64,000 nucleotides of DNA, taken from positions 2,252,183-2,316,182 of the forward strand of contig NZ_CP032416.1 in NCBI RefSeq assembly GCF_003600355.1. Reading direction: 5' to 3'. The notes below the pieces were generated by a model that worked only from the letters and a program-made list of their open reading frames with translations, was not told the origin of the DNA and made no database searches. Of the stretch, positions 56,327 to 64,000 are shown piece by piece. Each line of letters opens with the position of its first letter. Within the stretch, counting starts at the first letter, position 1. Origin of the DNA: Clostridium fermenticellae (lineage in GTDB: Bacteria > Bacillota > Clostridia > Clostridiales > Clostridiaceae). The position numbers and the translations under genes are program-made.

Positions 56327-56968
56327 TTACTTATTACTTCCCATTTTTACAAATAATCTCGTTACATTAGTTTTGGAAATCTTCCCAACAATCTTTAAAA
56401 ATTCTTTACCATTATCTGATACTCTTTCAATTACTGGCAAACTATCAACTTCATGCTCTATTATTTTCTGTGCTGCGGAATATGCTACATCATCCTTTTC
56501 AACAAAGACTATATTGGGCATTCTCGTCATAATTATTCCCACAGGCACCTTATGCATATCGGTACCACCCATAGCCATCTTTAAGAAATCTTTTCTAGAA
56601 ACAGCACCAGTAAGTGAGCCATCATTCTCAACAAACAGTGTACCTACATCGTTTAAAAATAAATGTACTATTGCATCATATACTGTGGTATTTTCGTCTA
56701 CAATTACAGGCTTTGACATTATATCATTAACCTTTATGTTCCTTATATAATCATATACCAAACTATAAGAGGGTTTACGCGAATATATATATCCAACCTT
56801 AGGTTTTGCATCCAGAATACCCGTCATAGTCAGTATAGCCAGATCAGGTCTCAAGGCTGCTCTTGTAACGCTCAACTTAGATGCTAGTTTTTCACTTGTT
56901 ATAGGCTCATGGTCTTTTACTAATTCTATTATCTGTTCCTGCCTAGATGTTAATTTAATAGTATTCAC
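56327..56968 (-). CDS. CcpN-like transcriptional regulator (HTH plus two CBS domains)
   Basis: 213 aa. An N-terminal winged HTH (IKLTSRQEQIIELVKDHEP, then LSVTRAALRPDLAIL) and two CBS repeats from about residue 70 (VNDIMSKPVIVDENTTVYDAI and PVGIIMTRMPNIVFVEKDDVAYS, partly shown). CcpN represses gluconeogenic genes in Bacillus, sensing adenine nucleotides through CBS domains. Being directly upstream of ppdK, 68 bp away and on the same strand, supports control of PEP-pyruvate flux. The start is probably GTG at 56968; the AGGA site is 6 bases upstream. Confidence 0.88.
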   Translation of the reverse strand: MNTIKLTSRQEQIIELVKDHEPITSEKLASKLSVTRAALRPDLAILTMTGILDAKPKVGYIYSRKPSYSLVYDYIRNIKVNDIMSKPVIVDENTTVYDAIVHLFLNDVGTLFVENDGSLTGAVSRKDFLKMAMGGTDMHKVPVGIIMTRMPNIVFVEKDDVAYSAAQKIIEHEVDSLPVIERVSDNGKEFLKIVGKISKTNVTRLFVKMGSNK

Positions 56969-57165
56969 CCTCTTTCCTAAGTAAATTAACAGCATTTATT
57001 AATTCTGAATACATAATTTTTATGTCACTTAAAGTTATTATATCACTATATAGTAATAAATAGTATAAGGCTTTCCATTTTTAATATAATTTTAAAAAAT
57101 GCATATAATCTTACTTAATACATTATTAAGACTAATTAATAAATGCTTCTAAATGGAGAAAAAAC

Positions 57166-57199
57166 AAAAGTCAGTATAAAAACTATTCTACTGACTTTT
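57166..57199 (-). terminator. Terminator of the DUF4342 gene
   Basis: AAAAGTCAGTA and TACTGACTTTT pair, with GTTTTTTC after it on the minus strand. Confidence 0.85.
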
Positions 57200-57215
57200 A
57201 TTTCAAAATATATTG

Positions 57216-57803
57216 TTAATCTTCCTTTTTTTCGTTATCTTTTTCGTCTATATCATCGAATTTAACTGTATATTTATAAGTATTTCCATCTCCAGTATGA
57301 TTTTCGTCATCATGGTGAAATTTATCCTTTACATTTTCTTTAACGGAATTAGCTGCATCCATGACTTTATCTTTTACATCCTTGACATTTGAACTTATAG
57401 TTTTGTTTATAACTTCAACAGATCCATCGCTTTTAGTAATTTCTATAGTTATCCTTGTAACAACTGCAGTTAATATACCAATAGCAATAAGTGGAGGCCA
57501 AACTAGTGCTGTTAAACTAGCAGCTATTCCAGCATTAACAGGTATATCAACAACAACTTTGTCATCTTTCTTTATTCTTATCCTATTTACATTTCCTTTA
57601 TCAACTATATCTTTTATCCAGCTTAAGAACTCATCCTTAGTCGTATATATATTATCCATTGTAGATTTCTCATTTTCTTCTATATAGATCAATGCATCTA
57701 CAACATTACCATCGCAGGTTTCTAAAGCTTTTTTTGCTTCTGCATAACTTACATTTGTTCTCTCTCTTATAATATCAATTTTTTCTAATGTGATTTCGCT
57801 CAT
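57216..57803 (-). CDS. UBA-like/DUF4342 domain protein
   Basis: 195 aa. The N-terminal 40 residues (ERTNVSYAEAKKALETCDGNVVDALIYIE, partly shown) form a UBA/TS-N three-helix domain, as in elongation factor Ts. The middle is the DUF4342 core with RIRIKKDDKVVVDIPVNAG and a hydrophobic hairpin (ASLTALVWPPLIAIGILTAVV). The tail is charged and rich in Asp, Lys and His. Function unknown; it is a common single gene in clostridia. GGAGTGA before the ATG. Confidence 0.85.
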   Translation of the reverse strand: MSEITLEKIDIIRERTNVSYAEAKKALETCDGNVVDALIYIEENEKSTMDNIYTTKDEFLSWIKDIVDKGNVNRIRIKKDDKVVVDIPVNAGIAASLTALVWPPLIAIGILTAVVTRITIEITKSDGSVEVINKTISSNVKDVKDKVMDAANSVKENVKDKFHHDDENHTGDGNTYKYTVKFDDIDEKDNEKKED

Positions 57804-57857
57804 TTACTTCACTCCTTATTTACGAATTTTTAATATTTTTTATTTGTTATTAATCTA

Positions 57858-58607
57858 TTATTTTAAGAAATTCGTCAAACTATTCAATGTATCCAAACTT
57901 CTAGGCTTTCTAAAATAACTCTGTTCAATAAAAATTTTTAAAACCTTATAAACTTCATTTTTTATGTTTCTCGATAAATTTAATTTGTATATGTTTTCTA
58001 ATTGTACTCTATACAAATACTTAATAGTATTATATGTTGCAAAGTCAACATAAGCGCCATTATATTTGCTACAATCTTTGCACACTCCTCCAAAATACTG
58101 GAAATTTATATAATTTGACGAATTAATTTTTTTCCTGCAAATACAACAATTTTCCAGATTAAGAGCATATCCCGTATGCTTTAGAATCTTTATCTCGAAA
58201 GTCCTTGCCAGAATTTCTACATCAACTGCTTTATTTCTGAGTAAATAAAATGCTGTAACAAGATATCTAAATAATTGGTAGTTACTTTCCTCATCACTCA
58301 TTGATATATCTATGAGTTCACAAAAATAAGATGCATATGTAATCAAATCCAGATCTTGTAACAAATCTTGAAATGAGTCTATAATAAAACTATCATTTAT
58401 TACATAAAAATTTCTACCCTTGTGAACTATATAATCTCCATAACAAAATTGTAATGTAGTTGAAAAAAGTTTACTTTTAGACTTTTTTGACCCTTTTGCT
58501 ATTGTAGAAATTTTCCCTAGCTTTTCACTAAATAACCACACAAGTTTATCCTTCTCTTTTATATCCTGGGTTTTAATTACCAATGCTCTCGTTTTTATTA
58601 CAGACAG
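57858..58607 (-). CDS. recO: DNA repair protein RecO
   Basis: About 249 aa. N-terminal OB fold with [27 protein letters not shown] (partly shown), then helices and a zinc site [11 protein letters not shown] with [11 protein letters not shown]. RecO helps RecF/RecR load RecA on gaps. The family starts with a M-x-x-x-KTRA segment; in this frame that is L-S-V-I-K-T-R-A with CTG at 58607, seven bases after GTGGGG. No ATG, GTG or TTG is available there; TTG at 58583 would lose 8 conserved residues. 32 bp after era. Confidence 0.9.
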   Translation of the reverse strand: MSVIKTRALVIKTQDIKEKDKLVWLFSEKLGKISTIAKGSKKSKSKLFSTTLQFCYGDYIVHKGRNFYVINDSFIIDSFQDLLQDLDLITYASYFCELIDISMSDEESNYQLFRYLVTAFYLLRNKAVDVEILARTFEIKILKHTGYALNLENCCICRKKINSSNYINFQYFGGVCKDCSKYNGAYVDFATYNTIKYLYRVQLENIYKLNLSRNIKNEVYKVLKIFIEQSYFRKPRSLDTLNSLTNFLK

Positions 58608-58639
58608 AAAAACACCCCACTTTTTGATAAATATTCATG

Positions 58640-59524
58640 CTATTGTTTGTAGCCTAGTTCCTTTAAAATACTAGGATTATCTCTCCATTCTTTCTTTACC
58701 TTTACCCATAGTTTAAGATAAACTTTTTCATTTAAAAATTTTTCTATATCATATTTAGAATATGATGTTATCTTCTTTAGCATAGACGCACCTTTACCTA
58801 TTATTATTCCCTTATGTGAATCCTTTTCACACATTAAAGTTGCTTCTATATTATACACACCCTGCTTATCTTTTTTCATAGATATTATATCAACCGCTAT
58901 ACCATGAGGAACTTCCTGTGAAAGAAGCCTCAATGCTTTTTCCCTTATAATCTCTGATACTATAAACCTTTCCTGTTTATCTGTTATCATATCCTCTGGA
59001 TAATATTTAGGACCTTCCGGCAAATACTTCACAATAAGCTTTTTTAGTTCATCCACATTTTTCCCCTTAATAGCTGATATGGGTATATATTCAGTAAAAT
59101 TAAATTGATTGGCATAATTCGACAAAGATTTTGCAACATTTTCTCTAGTATTTTCATCTATTTTATTTATAACTAAAAAAACAGGTACTTTACAATTTTT
59201 GAGTTGTTCTAGAATGAACATATCTCCCTTTCCTATCTCTCTGTCAGGTGTAGTCAGAAATAGTACAATGTCAACTTCTTTTATCGAATCTTCAGCAACC
59301 TTTATCATATATTCTCCAAGTTTATGTTTTGGTTTATGGATACCAGGAGTATCAACAAACACTATTTGATAATCATTCTCTGTCAAAATAGTCTGTATGT
59401 TGTTTCTAGTTGTTTGAGGTCTACAAGAAACTATAGATAATTTTTCACCTAATATAGCATTCATCAATGTCGATTTTCCGACATTAGGTCTTCCTATTAT
59501 TGTTATAAATCCAGATTTAAACAT
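58640..59524 (-). CDS. era: GTPase Era
   Basis: 294 aa. G-domain: [12 protein letters not shown] (P-loop), [18 protein letters not shown]-terminal KH domain for 16S rRNA ([20 protein letters not shown]). Assists 30S assembly. AAGGAG before ATG at 59524; the longer frame of 15 codons upstream has no site. Part of the pgpH-ybeY-dgkA-era-recO run. Confidence 0.97.
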   Translation of the reverse strand: MFKSGFITIIGRPNVGKSTLMNAILGEKLSIVSCRPQTTRNNIQTILTENDYQIVFVDTPGIHKPKHKLGEYMIKVAEDSIKEVDIVLFLTTPDREIGKGDMFILEQLKNCKVPVFLVINKIDENTRENVAKSLSNYANQFNFTEYIPISAIKGKNVDELKKLIVKYLPEGPKYYPEDMITDKQERFIVSEIIREKALRLLSQEVPHGIAVDIISMKKDKQGVYNIEATLMCEKDSHKGIIIGKGASMLKKITSYSKYDIEKFLNEKVYLKLWVKVKKEWRDNPSILKELGYKQ

Positions 59525-59658
59525 GCAATTTCTCCTTATATTCGCAAATCTATTTAAGAAATATATCATTATCTTAAGATGATAAAACTTATATTCCTGC
59601 TTATTGTAAGTAAATTATAGCATTAATTTAATATATTGCAACAATTATATTTTTGCAC

Positions 59659-60363
59659 CTATTTGATATAAAATACTATAAATAAAAAAACAGTAATCAA
59701 AATTCCAAACACAGCTCCAACAAAAACTTCAAATATCGAGTGAACTTTTGAATCGACCCTACTTTGTGCAACTATAAATGCTAAAATATAACTTAGTGTG
59801 ACAATTGCAGGATCTCCTGTAATAAGAGATATCATTGTAGCTATTGAAAAAGCTATTGTACTGTGTCCGCTTGGCATACCACCCTTTAGTGGAGTTCCTT
59901 CACCAAATATAGCTTTTATAACTATAGTCGCAATACAAACAATTACCAGCATTATAAAAATTGCATATGGATTTGTATTTTTAACCTTTTTTATCATTAA
60001 AAAATTTATATATTTTAATTTATCCCAAAATATAACGTAACCTACCAGTACTGAATTTATAGCAGTAATAAGTACTCCCCCAGCTGCAACATTTTTAGCA
60101 AGTTTAACAAGTGGATGATAAAAATTTGCCGTAGCATCAGCCACAAATTCAATAGCTGTATTCATAAGCTCTGCCATTATTACCATGCTTATTGAAATTG
60201 TTATAATTAATAGTTCCATTTTACTCAAATCATAAAAAAAACAAAGAGTTAAAACAACAAGTGCCGCAATCATATGTATCTTCATATTTCTCTGCGTTCT
60301 AACTGAATATATTATGCCTTCAATGGCATAATTAAAACTATCCCATAATTTTTTAACCTTCAT
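59659..60363 (-). CDS. Diacylglycerol/undecaprenol kinase fused to PAP2 phosphatase domain
   Basis: 234 aa. Residues 1-110 are a DgkA domain with three helices and the AELMNTAIEFVADA motif (active site ENT-type Glu). Residues about 130-234 are a PAP2 domain with KGGMPSGHS and SRVDSKVHSIFEV. DgkA members in Firmicutes phosphorylate undecaprenol; PAP2 members remove phosphate from lipid pyrophosphates, so both halves could act on the same lipid carrier. GGAG before ATG at 60363. In the slot usually held by dgkA between ybeY and era. Confidence 0.9.
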   Translation of the reverse strand: MKVKKLWDSFNYAIEGIIYSVRTQRNMKIHMIAALVVLTLCFFYDLSKMELLIITISISMVIMAELMNTAIEFVADATANFYHPLVKLAKNVAAGGVLITAINSVLVGYVIFWDKLKYINFLMIKKVKNTNPYAIFIMLVIVCIATIVIKAIFGEGTPLKGGMPSGHSTIAFSIATMISLITGDPAIVTLSYILAFIVAQSRVDSKVHSIFEVFVGAVFGILITVFLFIVFYIK

Positions 60364-60396
60364 ATTATTCTCCAATTTGAAAATATAGAAATTCAA

Positions 60397-60897
60397 TTAT
60401 CTGATTATTTTAAATTCTTCAAGTATCTCTTCTTCTCTTTTTCTCATAATAATCTTTTCATTTTTCTCCATATGATCGTATCCAAGTAGATGAAGTACTG
60501 AATGTACCGTTAAATATAGTACTTCTCTTTCAAAAGTGTGATCAAACTCTATACTTTGCTCTTTTGCTTTTTCAAGTGATATTACTATATCTCCAAGTAT
60601 AAGATTCCCATCATCCAGATCTGAAGCCTCAAATTGATTATCATTATACACATCTTTGAATATATTACTGGTACCATAATCAAGCATTGGAAATGAAAGT
60701 ACATCTGTAGCTGAATCTATATCTCTATTCTCCTTATTTATTTCACGTATACTCTCGTTGTCAACAAACAAAACACTTACTTCACATGGCACTTTAACAC
60801 CTTCAGCTTTAAGTGCATATTCTATAATGTCTTTCATATATCCTTTCAGTTTATCTGCAACCTCTATCTTATTTTGTCTATTATCTATAAAAATCAT
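60397..60897 (-). CDS. ybeY: rRNA maturation endoribonuclease YbeY
   Basis: 166 aa. The zinc motif [12 protein letters not shown] (H-x3-H-x5-H) is intact, and ATDVLSFPM and [11 protein letters not shown] are the other family blocks. GAGGAG inside the end of pgpH serves the ATG at 60897. Works in 16S rRNA 3' maturation and quality control. Confidence 0.96.
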   Translation of the reverse strand: MIFIDNRQNKIEVADKLKGYMKDIIEYALKAEGVKVPCEVSVLFVDNESIREINKENRDIDSATDVLSFPMLDYGTSNIFKDVYNDNQFEASDLDDGNLILGDIVISLEKAKEQSIEFDHTFEREVLYLTVHSVLHLLGYDHMEKNEKIIMRKREEEILEEFKIIR

Positions 60898-60908
60898 AAG
60901 TATTCTCC

Positions 60909-63026
60909 TCAATAATTTTTAATTTTATCATAGGGCTCAATTTTTTTATTTTTGGCCTTTTTCCACTTATCTACTGGATACTCAATTCTATGGTGATATA
61001 TGCCATCAAGAACTCTTAAAAATGCTTTTCTTATTTTAGCAATATCCTTAAGAGTTAAATCACATTCATCAAGTTCTCCTTCATTTAAAGTATTCTTTAT
61101 AATGTTGTTTACCATTTCTTCTATCTTGCACTTTGTAGGTTCATTAATTGACCTTACTGCCGCCTCAACTTCGTCAGCAAGCATTATTATACCGGCTTCC
61201 TTAGTTTGAGGTATAGGCCCTTCATACCTGAAATTTTCTTCATTTACGCAATCAGGTCGTTCACTTGAATTCTTTGCAGTTATATAAAAATATTTAACAA
61301 GCGATGTACCATGATGTTGTCTTATAATATCACGTATAATTCCAGGGACATTATACTCTTTAGCCAGTTCATCACCATCTTTTACATGTGATATAATTAT
61401 AAGTGCACTTAAGTTAGGTGTTATCTTATTATGTGGATTTTCCTTTCCATGTTGATTTTCTTTAAAGAAATATGGTCTCTTTACCTTTCCCACATCATGA
61501 TAGTAGGCTGAAACTCTAGCAAGTACAGGATTCCCTCCTATCTCTTCCGCTGCAATCTCTGCAAGATTTCCAACCAAAATACTGTGATGATACGTACCAG
61601 GTGCTTCCATAAGCAGTCTCTTAAGCAGTGGATTATTAGGATTAGATAATTCTAACAGCTTTATCGTAGTTACAACATCGAATATATTTTCAAAAAACGG
61701 CAAAAGACCTATCGTAAGTATTCCTGATAATATACTGGCCACTGCCGCAAACAGCGTCTTTTGAAATATATCTGAGCTATTATTACTCAAAAGAAATCCC
61801 GTTGAAAAAGTAAATACACTATTTATTATTGCTATATACATTGAAGAATATAATATATCATTTCTCTGCTGCATTTTTTTTAATACTACAGAACCAACTA
61901 TTGCATTTAACACTGCCAGCAGTGTTATTTCAACATTAAAATCAACAACACAACTTATTAACATTGAATTTAATATATTTATAATAAGAGAAACTCTGTC
62001 ATTTACTAAAAGAGAAAACACCATCGGTATGCATGCAAGCGGTATTAAAAACGGTGATACGACAGATACACTTCTAGCTAATAATATTGATATACAACTC
62101 AATACACTCATCATTATGAGTGTATTTGTATTATTATAAATTTTATTATAATATTTATAAATATACATCCATTCAATAAACATAATTAATGCAGTGAAAA
62201 TACACAAAAAGATGTATATATTTAATTCGGAATGTGAATTATCATTTAGCAGGCCCAAATTCTGTAAAGTCTCTATCTGGTATTTTGTAATAGGTTCTCC
62301 TTCCTTTACAATTATCTGATCCTTTTTTATCATAACCGGCTGAACCTTATGTGCTGCATCCCTTTTTAAATTCTCAGTTTTATCCTTATCATAAAAAAAG
62401 TTAGGTGTTATAAGTGAATATCCCAGATTTAATGATACATTTTTCAAATTTTTAGGTAATTTTGACTCATTTACTTTTAATAGTATAGATTCCTGAACCT
62501 TCTTTATGTCTTCCTGATTGTCTTTTTGACTACTATCACTTATATTATTATTATCATAAATATCAGCCATAACCTCACTCAAAAAATCCTGAACCGTTTT
62601 TAAATCATCTTTATTGCTCTTTATAAGTGTAGAATAATCCTCATCAGACAAACTTATATCTGCATTACTCTTTAACTTTTTAACCTTATCATTATCATTT
62701 CCCTGATCACTTTGCAGTTGATTTATCTCTGAAAAAAATACTGAAATTTTATCCAGGACTTCATTTTTAACTTCAATTTTTTTATTATACTGCAGTGGAA
62801 CAGAATTAAGAGCTTGCTGTATCTTACTTTCAGTTGAAAATTCATCCTTAACTTCTCTAGGTGCCTTTATATCTAATTTTGCAATATCTCCTTCTTTCAA
62901 GTTATATTTTTTAATAACAATAGACGTTGCAAGCACAGAATAAATAAATAAAAAAGTGATAAAGAAAATTAAAATTCTATTTATCTTCTGTTTACCAAAG
63001 ATTTTCTTAAGTGATAAATTAATCAT
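60909..63026 (-). CDS. pgpH: HD-domain cyclic-di-AMP phosphodiesterase, PgpH/YqfF family
   Basis: 705 aa. N-terminal helix, an extracytoplasmic 7TMR-HDED segment of about 230 residues, seven membrane helices, and a cytoplasmic HD domain with [27 protein letters not shown] and IIRQHHGT metal ligands. It degrades c-di-AMP. AAGGTGG 7 bases before ATG at 63026 sets the start. Confidence 0.95.
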   Translation of the reverse strand: MINLSLKKIFGKQKINRILIFFITFLFIYSVLATSIVIKKYNLKEGDIAKLDIKAPREVKDEFSTESKIQQALNSVPLQYNKKIEVKNEVLDKISVFFSEINQLQSDQGNDNDKVKKLKSNADISLSDEDYSTLIKSNKDDLKTVQDFLSEVMADIYDNNNISDSSQKDNQEDIKKVQESILLKVNESKLPKNLKNVSLNLGYSLITPNFFYDKDKTENLKRDAAHKVQPVMIKKDQIIVKEGEPITKYQIETLQNLGLLNDNSHSELNIYIFLCIFTALIMFIEWMYIYKYYNKIYNNTNTLIMMSVLSCISILLARSVSVVSPFLIPLACIPMVFSLLVNDRVSLIINILNSMLISCVVDFNVEITLLAVLNAIVGSVVLKKMQQRNDILYSSMYIAIINSVFTFSTGFLLSNNSSDIFQKTLFAAVASILSGILTIGLLPFFENIFDVVTTIKLLELSNPNNPLLKRLLMEAPGTYHHSILVGNLAEIAAEEIGGNPVLARVSAYYHDVGKVKRPYFFKENQHGKENPHNKITPNLSALIIISHVKDGDELAKEYNVPGIIRDIIRQHHGTSLVKYFYITAKNSSERPDCVNEENFRYEGPIPQTKEAGIIMLADEVEAAVRSINEPTKCKIEEMVNNIIKNTLNEGELDECDLTLKDIAKIRKAFLRVLDGIYHHRIEYPVDKWKKAKNKKIEPYDKIKNY

Positions 63027-63070
63027 TTCAACCACCTTTTAATGTACAAACATTAAAATCCTATTCTACT

Positions 63071-64000
63071 TCAATTAGCTGCATCCGAAATTGCTATATT
63101 TTCTTCTGCTATAACCAATACACTTACTTTATATGTAGTATCTTGTGCTTTATAATTGACCACTTTATTTTTAACCTGAATTGTTTTATCAAAATTTAAA
63201 CATATCTTATTATAAAGCTCATCAGCTGTAGTATCTACTAATTTTTTAATATCATTATGAACAATAGTCTCTTTCACTTCATAATAGGTTTCAAAGTGTA
63301 CAAATAATTTATTACATTCTATTCTATCATATTTCGCAAATTTGTTCTTAGATTTTTTTATATATATCTTCTTTTTACCTAGATAGAAATATACATCTTC
63401 ATCTTTATTACCAGTTCTCTTTCTATCTACACTGTCAATCTTTACGCTTTTACTGTCCTCATAAAATGTTTTGCATATTACATCACCAGCAGAATGTACT
63501 TGATAAGTAGAATTTTCAGCACCTTGTTCGCCCTTTACAAGCAACTGCCCTTTTTTTACGATATCACCTTCTTTGACTACTGGAGTACCGGACTTTGTAT
63601 ATACACGCAAAACCTCTCCATCCTTTTTAGCGACCAAATTGCATGGTGTATCATCGTTTATAACTTTAGGAGGTGATTGTCTCTCCATTGCTGATACCTT
63701 TAAATTAGACCCTTCTATTCTAACTCTGGCCCACATTATATTATCATTGTCTTTTATAAGCTTATTTTCTATATCATATACATTTATATTTATTTTTCTT
63801 ATTCCAGGTTTTATACCATAACTTACAAGCTCCTGCCTTATTTCATACGGTGTCAAATTTTTATCAACATTTATCTGTATTCCCCATATAAATGTTGATA
63901 AATAATAAATTATACATACAAATGATATTATTCCAACTATTAGAGCAATTCTTCTCTTCATTCTTATAATCAAAAAAGCAAATCCTTTTCTTCCAATTAT
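63071..64000 (-). CDS. yqfD: Sporulation protein YqfD, 5' end cut by the window
   Basis: The reading frame continues without a stop to the right edge (IIGRKGFAFLIIRMKRR), so about 70 to 90 N-terminal residues are missing. Visible are the membrane helix IALIVGIISFVCIIYYLS, a FtsX/YqfD-type segment LTPYEIRQELVSYGIKPG and VKKGQLLVKGE. YqfD is a sigma-E-dependent forespore-mother cell membrane protein needed for sporulation. It is encoded 45 bp before pgpH, as in Bacillus. Confidence 0.93.
   Translation of the reverse strand: MIGRKGFAFLIIRMKRRIALIVGIISFVCIIYYLSTFIWGIQINVDKNLTPYEIRQELVSYGIKPGIRKININVYDIENKLIKDNDNIMWARVRIEGSNLKVSAMERQSPPKVINDDTPCNLVAKKDGEVLRVYTKSGTPVVKEGDIVKKGQLLVKGEQGAENSTYQVHSAGDVICKTFYEDSKSVKIDSVDRKRTGNKDEDVYFYLGKKKIYIKKSKNKFAKYDRIECNKLFVHFETYYEVKETIVHNDIKKLVDTTADELYNKICLNFDKTIQVKNKVVNYKAQDTTYKVSVLVIAEENIAISDAAN

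Overview
The window is a low-GC, AT-rich chromosomal segment of a spore-forming clostridium, most likely a Clostridium sensu stricto relative. This rests on codon use, a CotS-family spore coat protein, YqfD, the dnaG-rpoD block, class-typical RNase P RNA, many purine/FMN/glycine riboswitches and a T-box. Most of it is conserved housekeeping sequence. The left edge holds only the frameshifted tail of an integrase. The right edge cuts the 5' end of yqfD.

Layout, left to right. (1) 0.2-4.6 kb: rlmD-type methyltransferase, an RDD membrane protein with a charged 5-residue repeat, a DUF4434-like protein and a TauE/SafE exporter. (2) 5.0-8.9 kb: the riboflavin operon ribD-ribE-ribBA-ribH on the minus strand, behind an FMN riboswitch with a near-consensus promoter. 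(3) 8.9-14.7 kb: a T-box operon encoding a fumarase-superfamily lyase, a GNAT acetyltransferase, a polar amino acid ABC transporter and an M20 deacetylase. Gene content and a plausible TGC (Cys) specifier fit S-(2-succino)cysteine salvage to cysteine. (4) 14.7-25.8 kb: small membrane and OrtA-like proteins, a split ThrE exporter, a CsoR-family regulator, a HAD phosphatase, a lipoprotein, a tandem glycine riboswitch in front of an MBL-fold protein, two tandem paralogous APC permeases, and a beta-propeller/phosphodiester glycosidase pair. (5) 26-33.3 kb: purECFMNHD behind a guanine-class riboswitch. An ISLre2 element lies just upstream.

(6) 35-45 kb: SGNH hydrolase, a 59-aa acidic protein, a YdcF-like protein, an NCS2 purine permease behind a second guanine riboswitch, a solitary Eco57I-like adenine methyltransferase, a MATE pump with its own leader attenuator and palindrome, an HtrA protease and a chemotaxis receptor. 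(7) 45-64 kb: rnpB, Zn-ribbon protein, Nif3-like, trmK, PH-like membrane protein, rpoD, dnaG, CotS-like protein, ppdK with a CcpN-like CBS regulator, DUF4342 protein, recO, era, dgkA-PAP2 fusion, ybeY, pgpH and yqfD.

The most unusual structure is not a gene. Three copies of a 260-285 bp, nearly full-length palindrome (4708-4992, 36324-36584, 53312-53573) share the central loop TGAGCAWAGCGAGTTTA. Every copy lies between convergent genes. A fourth, solo end lies at 14726-14750. Starts were moved from the longest reading frame wherever a ribosome binding site pointed to an internal codon; several starts appear to be TTG, GTG or even CTG.
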